Below, piece by piece: positions 1-8,856 of a DNA stretch of 64,000 bases. How positions within the stretch are numbered: the first letter of the stretch is position 1; each line of letters opens with the position of its first letter. A program made the position numbers and the translations under genes. The DNA is taken from positions 186,001 through 250,000 of the forward strand of contig NZ_CADEAR010000002.1 in the NCBI RefSeq assembly GCF_902825325.1, read 5' to 3'. Under the pieces are notes generated by a model. That model was not told where the DNA came from. It did not search any database and saw only the letters and a program-made list of their open reading frames with translations. This stretch comes from Brucella tritici (GTDB taxonomy: Bacteria > Pseudomonadota > Alphaproteobacteria > Rhizobiales > Rhizobiaceae).

Positions 1-824
1 GGACCACCCTGCTGCGGGCGGCCACCTTGCGGCGGACGATTGCCCTGAGGACGACCGGCCTGCTGCGGGCGATTGCCCTGCGGTGCCGGGCGGGCATCAT
101 CGCGCCGCTCGGCACGGGCTTCCGGCTGCGGCATACGCTTGGCAGCTTCTTCCTCAGCTTTGCGGCGAGCATCGGCCTCGGCCTTGAGACGGGCTTCCTC
201 TTCCGCCTGACGACGGGCAGATTCTTCACGTTCCTTGGCCCGGCGAGCATCTTCCTCAGCGCGGCGCTTGGCTTCCTCGACAGCGCGAGCGCGTTCTTCA
301 ACTTCACGAACCTGAGCTTCTTCGAGCGCGCGGCGACGTGCATCCATTTCGGAACGCGACAACGTGTTCAGCACCATGCCGGAACGGTCGGACGGGCGCG
401 GACGCTGTGCCTGCTGGCCGCCAGGGCGCTGCTGTGCCGGTCGTTGCTGTGCAACATGCGGCCTTGTTACCGGAGCGGCAGGTGCTGCTGGCTTCGGTGC
501 CGGGGCAGCAGGAGCGGGCGCGCGCACTACCGGAGCGGCCTGTGCAGGCTGCGCGGCGACTGGCGCGGGTGCGGCAGGGGCAGATGCAGCAGGCGTAGGC
601 GCGGCGGGTGCCGGAGCTGCTGGCCTTGGGGCCGCTGCCTCGACTTCCGGCTTTTCGTCAGGCCGCGAGAACTTGCGCTTCTTCGTTTCAACGACGACAG
701 CCTTCGTGCGGCCGTGGCTGAAATTCTGGCGCACGGTGCTCTGCTCGACGCCTGGCCGCTTCATGGTCAGCGTCTTCTTCGTATTAACGCTCAGCGTCTT
801 GTCGTCGTTCGTTTTATCGCTCAT
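1..824 (-). CDS. infB: Translation initiation factor IF-2, N-terminal part (cut by window edge)
   Basis: Only the first ~274 codons are present; the GTPase core lies beyond the left edge. IF-2 is the GTPase that brings initiator tRNA to the 30S subunit. The protein opens [12 protein letters not shown], then has an Ala/Pro-rich linker (about residues 75-140) and a long charged Arg/Glu/Ala helix (about 150-235, many EEA and RRKAEE repeats), followed by a Gln/Gly/Arg/Pro-rich segment. This low-complexity N-terminus is typical of alphaproteobacterial IF-2. The ATG (822-824) follows a purine-rich AAGGAAACGG site. It is the last visible gene of the rimP-nusA-ylxR-infB operon, 142 nt after ylxR. The identification rests on the operon position plus the N-terminal composition. 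Confidence 0.92.
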   Translation of the reverse strand, partial: MSDKTNDDKTLSVNTKKTLTMKRPGVEQSTVRQNFSHGRTKAVVVETKKRKFSRPDEKPEVEAAAPRPAAPAPAAPTPAASAPAAPAPVAAQPAQAAPVVRAPAPAAPAPKPAAPAAPVTRPHVAQQRPAQQRPGGQQAQRPRPSDRSGMVLNTLSRSEMDARRRALEEAQVREVEERARAVEEAKRRAEEDARRAKEREESARRQAEEEARLKAEADARRKAEEEAAKRMPQPEARAERRDDARPAPQGNRPQQAGRPQGNRPPQGGRPQQGG

Positions 825-966
825 TACGTTTCCGTTTCCTTCGCGGCTCCGGCCGCTCTACTCGAGCATTATCCAACGCGACTGGGTCAGGTTGGATAAA
901 GCTCCAGTCATCCGCCTCAACGCGCAATCCAATCCGGGGCCTGCCAAGCCCTTCCAGATTTGCGCT

Positions 967-1569
967 CTAATCCGGGTTCGATGCGCTTTCACCGCGATAG
1001 CGATGCAACATAAGCGCCCGCTTTACGAACCCGGCCGCCGCCTTTCCTTCAAGTACGGCTGCATGTATCACATTTCCGCCCCCAAATGCCAAATCCATTT
1101 CTTCCCCTGTAAAAAGAGTGAAAGAAGGGATTTCCGGACCATCCAGATGCACCACAGCACGGCGAGCCTGATCGAGCTTGCGTACGCCGTCGGCGGCGGC
1201 TTCCTTTGCGTGCAACACCATGGCGGCTGTCCCAGTGCGGATCGCCTGATCCACCTTGGTCGAGCCCGACACCACAGCCCCGGCCTTGCGAGCCAGAGCG
1301 AGGCTACCGAGAGCAGATTTCGTCAGCAGCTGGTCCACCAGCGCGCCAAGATCCGCCTGCGGCGTCACACCTTCTTTCAGCGCCCGCGCAAAAAGCTTGC
1401 GCTTGACCGCTTCATCCACCAGACGACGCTCAGCCTTGACCCAGCATCCCCTGCCCGGCAGATTCCTTTTCAAGTCCGGCACCACAGAACCGTCGGGACC
1501 GGCCACAAAACGGATCAGATCATCGGCAGAACCGCTTTCGCGCGTGACGATACAGGTTCTGTCATTCAT
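967..1569 (-). CDS. YlxR (DUF448)/L7Ae-like RNA-binding protein
   Basis: A 200-residue protein between nusA and infB, where the YlxR family normally lies. The N-terminal half carries the hallmark DRTCIVTRESG and the GRGCWV motif of the YlxR fold. The C-terminal half (about 95-190), with LALARKAGAVVSG, resembles the L7Ae/L30e RNA-binding fold; the two-domain version is common in alphaproteobacteria. The start at 1569 was chosen over the longer frame (to 1713) because a GGAGCAGGAT ribosome site lies just before this ATG and the family begins there. Its role in RNA binding or rnpB/ribosome function is inferred from the family. Confidence 0.88.
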   Translation of the reverse strand: MNDRTCIVTRESGSADDLIRFVAGPDGSVVPDLKRNLPGRGCWVKAERRLVDEAVKRKLFARALKEGVTPQADLGALVDQLLTKSALGSLALARKAGAVVSGSTKVDQAIRTGTAAMVLHAKEAAADGVRKLDQARRAVVHLDGPEIPSFTLFTGEEMDLAFGGGNVIHAAVLEGKAAAGFVKRALMLHRYRGESASNPD

Positions 1570-1752
1570 ATCCTGCTCCACGCGAACTCCAGTCTTGCCA
1601 TATTGCGGTCTGCCCGCACATCGGACGTAACGCGGGCGCTGTACCAGAGCAAAAGCCCCACCACAACCCGTAAGATGGCCGGAACCCGCTCGAAACCCGA
1701 ACCGGCCAATCAATTCGAATGAACGACGACCATTTTTCCGGGATCAATTGCG

Positions 1753-1810
1753 AGAGCCGCACAGCTTACGCCTGAATTGCCTCAGACGTAAGAAGCCATG
1801 CGGCTCTTTT
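1753..1810 (+). terminator. Long hairpin with T-run on + strand between nusA and ylxR
   Basis: An AGAGCCGCA arm (1753-1761) pairs with TGCGGCTCT (1799-1807), continued inward by CTTACG/CGTAAG and CTGA/TCAG. A TTTT run follows only on the plus strand, so it reads as an intrinsic terminator for plus-strand transcription, opposite to the nusA operon. On the minus strand it is a hairpin without a U-tract, directly after the nusA stop, and should allow read-through. Confidence 0.6.
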
Positions 1811-1825
1811 TATTCCAGCAGCTCC

Positions 1826-3439
1826 TTAAGAAGCAGCTTCCTCTTCACCGGCTTCTGCTTCGGCTTGTTCTTCCTGAGCTGATGCCAGTTCTTCTTCCGT
1901 GATCCATCCTGCCTTCAAACGAGCAGTCAGAACCATCTGTTCCGCATCGACGCGCGAAACATCGAAGGAAGAGAAGATACCGCTATGAGCAACGGTTTCG
2001 CCGTCCTTGCGTTCACGCCAACCGACCAGATCGTCAACGGCATATCCGGCAAAGTCCTCGATCGTCTTCACGCCGTCCTCCCCGACTGCCACCAGCATCG
2101 CCGTGGTGATGCCCGGCAGCTCGCGCAATTCGTCTTCGACGCCCAGTTCCTTGCGGCGATCATCCTGTTCGCTTTCGATGCGATCCAGATACTCGCGGGC
2201 ACGTTCCTGGATTTCGCCAGCCGTATCCTCATCGAAACCATCGATGGACGCAATTTCTCCCGGCTCGACATAGGCCAGTTCTTCAACGGATGCGAAACCT
2301 TCGGAGGCCAGAACCTGACCAACCATCTCGTCCACGTTAAGGGCATCCATGAAGAGCGTCGAACGCTCGGTGAATTCCTTCTGGCGACGTTCGGATTCTT
2401 CGTCTTCCGTCAGGATGTCGATATCCCAGCCGGTGAGCTGGGAAGCCAGACGCACGTTCTGACCGCGACGACCGATTGCAAGTGATAGTTGGTCATTCGG
2501 GACGACAACTTCAATACGTTCGGCATCTTCATCGAGAACAACCTTGGCAACTTCAGCGGGCTGAAGCGCGTTGACGATGAAGGAAGCGGCGTCCGGCGAC
2601 CACGGAATGATATCGATCTTTTCACCCTGCAGTTCGCCGACAACGGCCTGAACGCGTGAGCCGCGCATACCGACGCAGGCGCCGACCGGATCGATGGAAG
2701 CGTCACGTGACACGACCGCAATCTTGGCACGGGAACCCGGATCGCGGGCAACCGATTTGATTTCGATGATGCCGTCGTAAATTTCCGGCACTTCCATGGT
2801 GAAGAGCTTCGCCATGAAGGATGGATGGGTGCGCGAGAGGAAAATCTGCGGACCGCGCTGTTCGCGGCGCACGTCGTAAACATAGGCGCGGATACGGTCG
2901 CCATAACGGAATGCTTCACGCGGGATCAGTTCGTCGCGGCGTACGATGGCTTCGCCACGACCGAGATCGACAATCACATTGCCGTATTCGACGCGCTTGA
3001 CGGTGCCGTTGACGATTTCACCAACGCGATCCTTGTATTCGTCATACTGGCGATCACGCTCGGCTTCGCGCACTTTTTGCACAATAACCTGCTTTGCAGA
3101 CTGGGCGGCAATACGGCCGAAATCCATTGGCGGCAGCTGATCGGCGATGAAGTCGCCAACCTGTGCATCCGGATTGCGATCGCGCGCGGTGAAAAGCGAA
3201 ATCTGCGTCGCGTAATCCTCTACATGCTCGACGACTTCGAGCAGGCGCTGCAGCTTGATCTCGCCGGACTTCGCATTGATGTCCGCGCGGATGTTGCTTT
3301 CCTGGCCGTAACGCGAACGCGCCGCCTTCTGGATCGCATCGGCCATGGCCGCAAGAACGATCTCGCGGTCGATCGACTTCTCGCGTGCGACCGCATCGGC
3401 GATCTGCAGAAGCTCCAGCCTGTTAGCACTGACTGCCAT
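1826..3439 (-). CDS. nusA: Transcription termination/antitermination factor NusA
   Basis: A 537-residue RNA polymerase-associated factor acting in pausing, termination and antitermination. The N-terminal polymerase-binding domain covers about 1-125. It is followed by an S1 domain (about 135-200), KH domains with GMRG and GRRG loops (about 235-345), and C-terminal helix-hairpin-helix repeats rich in acidic residues, ending in an Asp/Glu/Ala tail. The length fits alphaproteobacterial NusA. The ATG at 3439 has an AGGAGAG ribosome site. It sits 53 nt after rimP and precedes ylxR and infB, the classic operon order. Confidence 0.98.
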   Translation of the reverse strand: MAVSANRLELLQIADAVAREKSIDREIVLAAMADAIQKAARSRYGQESNIRADINAKSGEIKLQRLLEVVEHVEDYATQISLFTARDRNPDAQVGDFIADQLPPMDFGRIAAQSAKQVIVQKVREAERDRQYDEYKDRVGEIVNGTVKRVEYGNVIVDLGRGEAIVRRDELIPREAFRYGDRIRAYVYDVRREQRGPQIFLSRTHPSFMAKLFTMEVPEIYDGIIEIKSVARDPGSRAKIAVVSRDASIDPVGACVGMRGSRVQAVVGELQGEKIDIIPWSPDAASFIVNALQPAEVAKVVLDEDAERIEVVVPNDQLSLAIGRRGQNVRLASQLTGWDIDILTEDEESERRQKEFTERSTLFMDALNVDEMVGQVLASEGFASVEELAYVEPGEIASIDGFDEDTAGEIQERAREYLDRIESEQDDRRKELGVEDELRELPGITTAMLVAVGEDGVKTIEDFAGYAVDDLVGWRERKDGETVAHSGIFSSFDVSRVDAEQMVLTARLKAGWITEEELASAQEEQAEAEAGEEEAAS

Positions 3440-3492
3440 TGGACTCTCCTTGGTGTCGCACCCGGCTCCTCTAGATGCCGGACGCCAGAAAC

Positions 3493-4167
3493 TTATTCTT
3501 TATTTTCAGCTTCGCCCGATGCGGCTTCACCGGACGGCTCGCCCGCTTCTTCGCTACCGAGGTCGTCACCGGGAATGCGGCCTTCGCGCAGGGCCTTGTC
3601 CTTGCGCAACGCATCACGGATCAGGTCATCGGTCAGCACGAGGCGTGCATCCGAAATCAGGTCGAATGGAATGCGCACGACAGGTTCGCTGCCGTAGGAA
3701 ATCTGGTCGCTTTCAATCACAACGGATTCCGTATCGCCCAGAATAATGCGACCGCGGAATTTCTTGCGACCTTCGTGCACGATGGAGGTTTCCACCTTCG
3801 CGATATGACCGGCCCAATCGGCAAAATCCGATTTGCGGACCAGTGGGCGATCGATACCAGGAGAGGAAATCTCCAGATGATATTTTCCGCTAACCGGATC
3901 TTCCACATCGAGCACCGGCGCGACTGTGCGGCTGACGATTTCGCAATCATCGACGGTCATCGTGCCATCGGGACGTTCAGCCATGATCTGCAGGGTCTGG
4001 CCGTTCAATCCCGAGAGACGCACGCGCACCAGCCGGAAGCCCAGCGTATTGATGACGGGCTCGATGATGGAAGCCACTTTCGCATCGATACCCGTCTCGC
4101 GAATGATGCGCTCATCCGCGCCTGTTGCGAGCGTTTCTGCTTCGTTTGCCTGAACCTGTTCCGTCAA
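3493..4167 (-). CDS. rimP: Ribosome maturation factor RimP
   Basis: A 224-residue 30S assembly factor, first gene of the rimP-nusA-ylxR-infB operon. It shows the RimP N-terminal domain ([19 protein letters not shown], then [10 protein letters not shown] and the VDDCE segment), the SPGIDRPL motif, and a C-terminal SH3-like domain with KKFRGRI. The C-terminus extends into a Gly/Glu-rich tail beyond the usual ~150-200 residues. The reading frame opens with TTG at 4165-4167 and there is no in-frame ATG before the conserved domain. An AAAGG element lies about 11 nt upstream. The MTEQVQANE start agrees with what I recall of Brucella RimP. Confidence 0.95.
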   Translation of the reverse strand: MTEQVQANEAETLATGADERIIRETGIDAKVASIIEPVINTLGFRLVRVRLSGLNGQTLQIMAERPDGTMTVDDCEIVSRTVAPVLDVEDPVSGKYHLEISSPGIDRPLVRKSDFADWAGHIAKVETSIVHEGRKKFRGRIILGDTESVVIESDQISYGSEPVVRIPFDLISDARLVLTDDLIRDALRKDKALREGRIPGDDLGSEEAGEPSGEAASGEAENKE

Positions 4168-4218
4168 CCTAAAAACCTTTCAAAAGGCTGGAAAGCCTCT
4201 TCAAGTTAGCCGCAAGTA

Positions 4219-4254
4219 ACAAAAAAGAGCGGGACCGGGTGGACCCACTCTTGT
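4219..4254 (-). terminator. Intrinsic terminator after trmB
   Basis: On the minus strand AAGAGTGGG pairs with CCCGCTCTT (one G-T wobble), followed by a run of six T. It separates trmB from the rimP operon, so the rimP promoter should lie between here and 4168 or overlap this region. Confidence 0.75.
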
Positions 4255-4351
4255 TCAAACGACCAAGAATTTGAGACTTATATACCAGCGGAAGCGGATT
4301 TTTTCAAGACCGCTTCTGACGTTCGATGACACGCCGTCGCTGCTGGCAACT

Positions 4352-5053
4352 TTAACGGCGTATGAAGGTCAGATAGGCGGCGCGCCGACCTTCGCGAAAA
4401 GCCTTTGCCTCATAGCGCGTGCCCGGCCAGCCTTCATAAGCGTCGTTCCAGTCGGAGGGACCTTCTGCCTGCCAGTCGAATGCAGAATGACGGCGACAAT
4501 GCTGGAGTGTCCAGTTAACATAATGCTCGATGTCAGAAGCAAACCGGAATTTTGCACCGGGCTTCAAGACCCGGGCAAAGCGGTCGAGATTGGCATCGCT
4601 GACGAAACGGCGTTTCCAGTGGCGACGCTTGTGCCATGGATCGGGATAGAAGAGATCAATACCCGCCAAGGAGGCGTCCGGCAACCAGTCCAAAACCGCC
4701 GTTGCATCTTCGTCGTAGAGACACAGATTTTGTCGCGGTTCGCTATCCAATGCAGCCAGCATCTTGGCCATGCCGTTGACGAAGGGCTCAACGCCAATGA
4801 AACCCGTTTGCGGATAGCGACCCGTCTCATGATGCAGATGCTCACCGCCGCCAAAACCGATTTCCAGACGCACAGCATCGACCTTTGCTTCAAAGAGCGT
4901 GCGCAAATCCTGCGGCGCGGACTTTTCGACATCAATCTTCAGGCGCGGCAGAAGATCCTCGAACAGGTTCTTCTGATGGTTGCGCAAAGGTTTGCCGTGG
5001 CGACGTCCGAAAAAATTTCCGGCACCGCGCAGAGGATGAGATTCTTCGGTCAT
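4352..5053 (-). CDS. trmB: tRNA (guanine-N7-)-methyltransferase
   Basis: A 233-residue SAM-dependent enzyme making m7G46 in tRNA variable loops. Visible family marks are the SAM-binding [13 protein letters not shown] segment, [10 protein letters not shown], and the diagnostic [15 protein letters not shown] stretch. The ATG at 5053 was taken as start ([10 protein letters not shown]). It stands alone between metK and rimP, with a hairpin on each side. Confidence 0.97.
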   Translation of the reverse strand: MTEESHPLRGAGNFFGRRHGKPLRNHQKNLFEDLLPRLKIDVEKSAPQDLRTLFEAKVDAVRLEIGFGGGEHLHHETGRYPQTGFIGVEPFVNGMAKMLAALDSEPRQNLCLYDEDATAVLDWLPDASLAGIDLFYPDPWHKRRHWKRRFVSDANLDRFARVLKPGAKFRFASDIEHYVNWTLQHCRRHSAFDWQAEGPSDWNDAYEGWPGTRYEAKAFREGRRAAYLTFIRR

Positions 5054-5090
5054 ATTTTATCCGTCGGCATCATAGTGAGTTCAAATAGCA

Positions 5091-5119
5091 GAAGAGCGCG
5101 ATCAAAGACCGCGCTCTTC
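5091..5119 (-). terminator. Hairpin between metK and trmB
   Basis: A perfect 10-bp stem GAAGAGCGCG/CGCGCTCTTC with a 9-nt loop lies 58 nt after metK. The T-tract is weak (CTTCTGC), so termination may be partial. Confidence 0.5.
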
Positions 5120-5177
5120 GAAATTTGCGGGAGACATAACGCCAAGCCGCTTGCGATGCAACTTTCCGACAGGAAAG

Positions 5178-6440
5178 TTACGCCACTGCGGCCTTCAGCG
5201 CCTTGGTCAGGTCCGTTTTCTCCCAGGAGAAGGAGCCGTCACGGCCCGGCTTGCGCCCGAAATGACCATAAGACGAGGTCTTGGCATAGATCGGCTTGTT
5301 GAGGTCGAGATGCTTGCGGATACCGGTCGGCGAGAGGTCCATGACCTCGCGGAGTGCTTCTTCGACCGCGGATTCGGCTACCTTGCCCGTACCATGAAGA
5401 TCGACATAAACCGAAAGCGGCTGTGCCACACCGATGGCGTAGGAGAGCTGGATCGTACAACGGTCGGCAAGACCGGCAGCAACAACATTCTTGGCGAGAT
5501 AGCGCGCTGCATAAGCGGCAGAACGATCAACCTTGGTCGTATCTTTGCCCGAGAATGCGCCACCACCGTGCGGAGCGGCTCCGCCATAGGTGTCTACGAT
5601 GATTTTACGGCCAGTCAGTCCGGCGTCGCCGTCCGGCCCGCCAATGACGAACTTGCCGGTCGGGTTGATGTACCAGTTGCAGGTAGCTGCAATCGGCAGC
5701 TCGCCGAGCGCTTCCCGGATATAGGGTTCGACAACCGAACGAACCTTTTTCGAATCCCAACTTGCATCCAGATGTTGCGTGGAAAGAACGATCTGCGTGA
5801 CCTCGGCGGCCTTGCCGTTCTCGTAGCGCACCGTGACCTGGCTCTTGGCATCAGGCCCGAGCTTGCCTGCGTCACCCTCGCCCTTGTGCCGGGCTTCAGA
5901 GAGCTTTTCGAGAATCTTGTGCGAATAATAGATCGGCGCCGGCATCAGGTCCGGGGTTTCGCGGCAGGCATAACCGAACATGATACCCTGATCGCCTGCA
6001 CCTTCTTCGCCCTGACGGTCAGCGGCGTTGTCCACGCCCTGTGCGATATCGGCAGACTGTGGATGCAGAAGAACGTCGATCTTTACGGTCTTCCAGTTGA
6101 AGCCGTTCTGTTCGTAACCGATCTCCCGGATTGCCTTGCGGGCCGCCGAACGGAAACGCGAAGGATTGATCAGCGGATGCCCGGCAGCATCATGGGCGAC
6201 AGTGCCGTCCTTATTCTTCTTCAGGAACGTATCCGGCACACGCACTTCGCCGGCAATGACCACACGATTGGTGGTGGCAAGCGTTTCGCAGGCAACACGG
6301 ACAGACCATGGATCAACACCAGTACGGCGCGCTTCCTTGTAGATCATGTCCACGATTTCATCGGAGATGCGGTCGCAAACCTTGTCCGGATGGCCTTCGG
6401 ACACAGATTCGCTGGTGAAGAGATAAGAACTGCGCGACAC
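5178..6440 (-). CDS. metK: S-adenosylmethionine synthetase
   Basis: A 420-residue enzyme forming SAM from methionine and ATP. Signature segments are [12 protein letters not shown] at the N-terminus, the [10 protein letters not shown]-type loop (here [10 protein letters not shown]) and the GGGAFSGKD phosphate loop. The GTG at 6438-6440 was chosen as start ([12 protein letters not shown]): AAGAGGGG lies 6-13 nt upstream and homologues begin there. The longer frame to 6527 adds 29 residues that would be translated through the structured leader. It supplies SAM to the methyltransferases in this window (trmB, miaB, pmtA). Confidence 0.96.
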   Translation of the reverse strand: MSRSSYLFTSESVSEGHPDKVCDRISDEIVDMIYKEARRTGVDPWSVRVACETLATTNRVVIAGEVRVPDTFLKKNKDGTVAHDAAGHPLINPSRFRSAARKAIREIGYEQNGFNWKTVKIDVLLHPQSADIAQGVDNAADRQGEEGAGDQGIMFGYACRETPDLMPAPIYYSHKILEKLSEARHKGEGDAGKLGPDAKSQVTVRYENGKAAEVTQIVLSTQHLDASWDSKKVRSVVEPYIREALGELPIAATCNWYINPTGKFVIGGPDGDAGLTGRKIIVDTYGGAAPHGGGAFSGKDTTKVDRSAAYAARYLAKNVVAAGLADRCTIQLSYAIGVAQPLSVYVDLHGTGKVAESAVEEALREVMDLSPTGIRKHLDLNKPIYAKTSSYGHFGRKPGRDGSFSWEKTDLTKALKAAVA

Positions 6441-6485
6441 GGGTAACCCCTCTTGAAAATCCAACGGAGAATATCTCCGCCATGG

Positions 6486-6563
6486 AAACACAGTAGCGCC
6501 CGGAACAGGTTCCAGCGTTCCGGGCACGGTAATGTGTTAGCGAAGTTAGGATTAAACCGTCAA
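6486..6563 (-). promoter_or_regulatory. metK promoter and structured 5' leader
   Basis: The minus strand has TTGACG (6558-6563), a 17-bp spacer and CTAACA (6535-6540), a plausible sigma-70 promoter. The predicted transcript then begins with a strong hairpin: GCCCGGAAC (6517-6525) pairs perfectly with GTTCCGGGC (6498-6506). An outer AACACA/TGTGTT pair (6533-6538 with 6487-6492) frames it. The leader to the GTG is about 85 nt. I do not recognise the SAM-II consensus here; the function is unknown. Confidence 0.5.
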
Positions 6564-6646
6564 TGCATATTCTTGTTGCGACAGCGCCTCGACGGGAAAT
6601 TTCGTTCCAGACGGCTTTTCCTATCGGCTTGAACGCTGAAATTCGC

Positions 6647-6677
6647 AAAAATCCGGCGGGACACGATCATGTCCCGC
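6647..6677 (-). terminator. Terminator after the HTH regulator gene
   Basis: Perfect 8-bp stem GCGGGACA/TGTCCCGC with a 6-nt loop, followed on the minus strand by CGGATTTTT. It lies 27 nt after the regulator stop codon and isolates it from metK. Confidence 0.7.
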
Positions 6678-6703
6678 ACTTGCAGCTTTTCCGGGATATG
6701 AAA

Positions 6704-7111
6704 TCAGTCAGCGTCCGCAGCGAGCGACTTAACGAGGTCGATGATCTTGCGGCGCACTTTCGGATCTGAAATTTTCGTGAAGGCGCGGGTCAGTTGAACA
6801 CCTTCATTGGAATTCAGGAAATCGACCACATAGGTCGCCTCATTATCTTCTGCAAAACCGGCCTGGTTCGAGGAACCCGGTGCATCTTCAAAAAAGAAGG
6901 AAACCGGGACACTGAGAATTGCCGAGATCGCCTGAAGGCGGCTTGCTCCGACGCGGTTGGTGCCTTTTTCGTATTTCTGGATCTGCTGAAATGTAATTCC
7001 GAGGCTTTCGCCAAGCTTTTCCTGACTGAGGCCCAGCATGTTACGGCGGAGACGGATGCGGCTGCCGACATGCACGTCAATTGGGTTGGGCTTCTTTTTA
7101 TTCTCAATCAT
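6704..7111 (-). CDS. XRE-family HTH transcriptional regulator (PhrR/PraR-like)
   Basis: A 135-residue DNA-binding regulator. The helix-turn-helix covers about residues 14-70 (VGSRIRLRRNMLGLSQEKLGE, then FQQIQKYEKG). The C-terminal ~60 residues include FLNSNEGVQLTRAFTKI, a tail typical of the rhizobial PhrR/PraR regulators. The gene lies between lnt and metK, where I recall this regulator lying in other Rhizobiales. The start at 7111 has a GAGGAG ribosome site. Two perfect palindromes lie immediately upstream (see the regulatory entry), consistent with autoregulation. The targets cannot be told from the sequence. Confidence 0.85.
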   Translation of the reverse strand: MIENKKKPNPIDVHVGSRIRLRRNMLGLSQEKLGESLGITFQQIQKYEKGTNRVGASRLQAISAILSVPVSFFFEDAPGSSNQAGFAEDNEATYVVDFLNSNEGVQLTRAFTKISDPKVRRKIIDLVKSLAADAD

Positions 7112-7124
7112 ACAACTGTCACTC

Positions 7125-7168
7125 CTCGCAGCTGCGAGCTTTCATTCATGCTCTGTTCATCTGAACAG
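7125..7168 (-). promoter_or_regulatory. Two perfect palindromes upstream of the HTH regulator
   Basis: CTCGCAGCTGCGAG (7125-7138) is a 14-bp perfect palindrome overlapping the ribosome site region. CTGTTCA-TC-TGAACAG (7153-7168) is a second, 42-57 nt before the ATG. Dimeric XRE proteins bind such sites; autoregulation is an inference. Confidence 0.45.
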
Positions 7169-7257
7169 CGATAACAATAAGTTTTGGGAGGTAGTCTGAC
7201 GATTTTTCCGCAAAAACCGTCGCCGCCGCGCCATAACATCGTAACAATATTAGTCTG

Positions 7258-8856
7258 TCAATGAAAACGCCTGCCGATTGGCAGTCGGAAAGCCACGCTC
7301 AACACGAGTAAGGTTAATAGCGCTACCAGAGATTGTCGCGAGCCGGGTGCCGTGCCCCAAAATGGTGCACGAGATGACGGTAGGTAAGCGTCGATTACCC
7401 CTACAGCGTCATGCGCAAGGCCCTCAGTGATTCGACCATAAGCATCAACAACAGCTGAAAGACCATTATTAGCTGCACGAATGAGGGGAAGCCCCTGTTC
7501 CACTGCGCGAACCTGCGCCTGTCTGAAATGCTGGTATGGGCCGGGTGTATCACCATACCACGCATCGTTTGTCACATTGATGATGGCGCTGGCTCTTTGA
7601 CCCGAATATCCAAGCTCATCTGGAAAAATGGCTTCGTAGCAGATCAGCGGCAGAAAGGTCTGGCCGTCTTTCACGTTCAATGCCCGACGTGAGGTACCAG
7701 CCGTAAATCCGCCCGGCATTTCCACCACTTCCTGAAGTCCGAGCCTGCGCAGGAAATTCTCATAGGGAAGATATTCGCCGAAGGGAACGAGGTGCACCTT
7801 GTCGGCAGCGTCAACAATGACGCCGCGATCATCAATTGTGTAAATTGAATTATAGTAGCGCGGTTCACCGCCACCAGCTGCCTTCTCTTCGCGAACGGCA
7901 CCGGTGAGCAGCATCTGCCCATCCTGCAAAACCTCGCCAATACGTAACAGAGCCTCGGGCGTTGATGTGAGAATATAAGGAACCGCTGTTTCCGGCCAGA
8001 TGACCACATCGGGTTTCGGCTTGCCTTCGGCAGGCGCTTCGCCAGTCAACGCCGCCAGCTTGTCGAATATCGACCGACGTTCGGCATTGTCCCATTTCAT
8101 GGTTTGGGCAATAGAAGGCTGCACGATTCGAACCGCAAGCGAGCCTTTTTCCTCACCGATTGCTGGTGCCTTTGAAAGCGTCCAGGCACCGAAACCAACG
8201 TGACCAGCTATAAGCATCAGGGCGAAGACAATGCCCGTCTTCGCAAACCGCCCACCGATCAGAAGAGCCGGTGCAGCAAAGACAAAGACGGCCAATACGC
8301 TCATTCCGATCAGGCCGAGCACGGCAACCGATTGCATCAGCAGCGGGGTCGGCATAATGGCATAGCCGATGGCGTTCCACGGAAAACCGGTGAACAGGAA
8401 AAGGCGCAGCCATTCTGCCAGTGCAAAACCGAATGCAAGCGCGAAGATGCGCCCCAAACCATCCGACCACAAGATGCGTGCAACCATGGTTGCAAGTGCA
8501 TAAAACAGCGCCAAAAACGCAGGCAGGCCGAGAACTGCAAGTGGCAGGGCCCATGCAAACTGGTCTGCATCAACCAACAGCGCCGTGCCGATCCACCATA
8601 GTCCGGAAGCGAAATAGCCGAAACCGAACCACCAGCCAACCATGGCGGCTGGGAGGAGACGGCGCACAGGCCCGGCATTCGCTTTCGCAATGGCTCCGTC
8701 AATCAGCCAGACCAAAATGGGGAAGGAAACGAAACCCGCGACGAAAACATCAAATGGCGACTGGGTCAGCGTGGCGAAGGCGCCGCTCAGAAAAGCGGCC
8801 AGCGCACGACGCCAGCCGCTCGAAAGAATGATTTTCCCCGCGAGCTTTTCGATCAT
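7258..8856 (-). CDS. lnt: Apolipoprotein N-acyltransferase
   Basis: A 532-residue inner-membrane enzyme that adds the third acyl chain to lipoproteins. Multiple membrane segments fill about residues 15-220, followed by a periplasmic nitrilase-like domain. The catalytic triad is visible as Glu in VIWPETAVPY, Lys in DKVHLVPFGEY and Cys in LICYEAIFPDE. A final hydrophobic segment (SLVALLTLLVLSVAF) closes the protein. The ATG (8854-8856) overlaps the stop of the CorC-like gene (TGATG), so translation is coupled. The order miaB-phoH-ybeY-corC-lnt is the same as in E. coli. Confidence 0.97.
   Translation of the reverse strand: MIEKLAGKIILSSGWRRALAAFLSGAFATLTQSPFDVFVAGFVSFPILVWLIDGAIAKANAGPVRRLLPAAMVGWWFGFGYFASGLWWIGTALLVDADQFAWALPLAVLGLPAFLALFYALATMVARILWSDGLGRIFALAFGFALAEWLRLFLFTGFPWNAIGYAIMPTPLLMQSVAVLGLIGMSVLAVFVFAAPALLIGGRFAKTGIVFALMLIAGHVGFGAWTLSKAPAIGEEKGSLAVRIVQPSIAQTMKWDNAERRSIFDKLAALTGEAPAEGKPKPDVVIWPETAVPYILTSTPEALLRIGEVLQDGQMLLTGAVREEKAAGGGEPRYYNSIYTIDDRGVIVDAADKVHLVPFGEYLPYENFLRRLGLQEVVEMPGGFTAGTSRRALNVKDGQTFLPLICYEAIFPDELGYSGQRASAIINVTNDAWYGDTPGPYQHFRQAQVRAVEQGLPLIRAANNGLSAVVDAYGRITEGLAHDAVGVIDAYLPSSRAPFWGTAPGSRQSLVALLTLLVLSVAFRLPIGRRFH

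Noticed and set aside
27-1722. Long plus-strand frames opposite infB and ylxR (290 and 452 codons)
   Set aside because: They are antisense shadows of a Ala/Arg-rich coding region; the products are Arg/Ala/Gly/Cys-rich low-complexity chains without a family.
4271-6446. Plus-strand frames opposite trmB and metK (343 and 431 codons)
   Set aside because: Both are complementary to well-identified genes and lack ribosome sites and recognisable domains.
6441-6540. SAM-II riboswitch before metK
   Set aside because: The leader has a strong hairpin, but I could not find the SAM-II conserved loop and pseudoknot sequence, so only a structured leader is reported.
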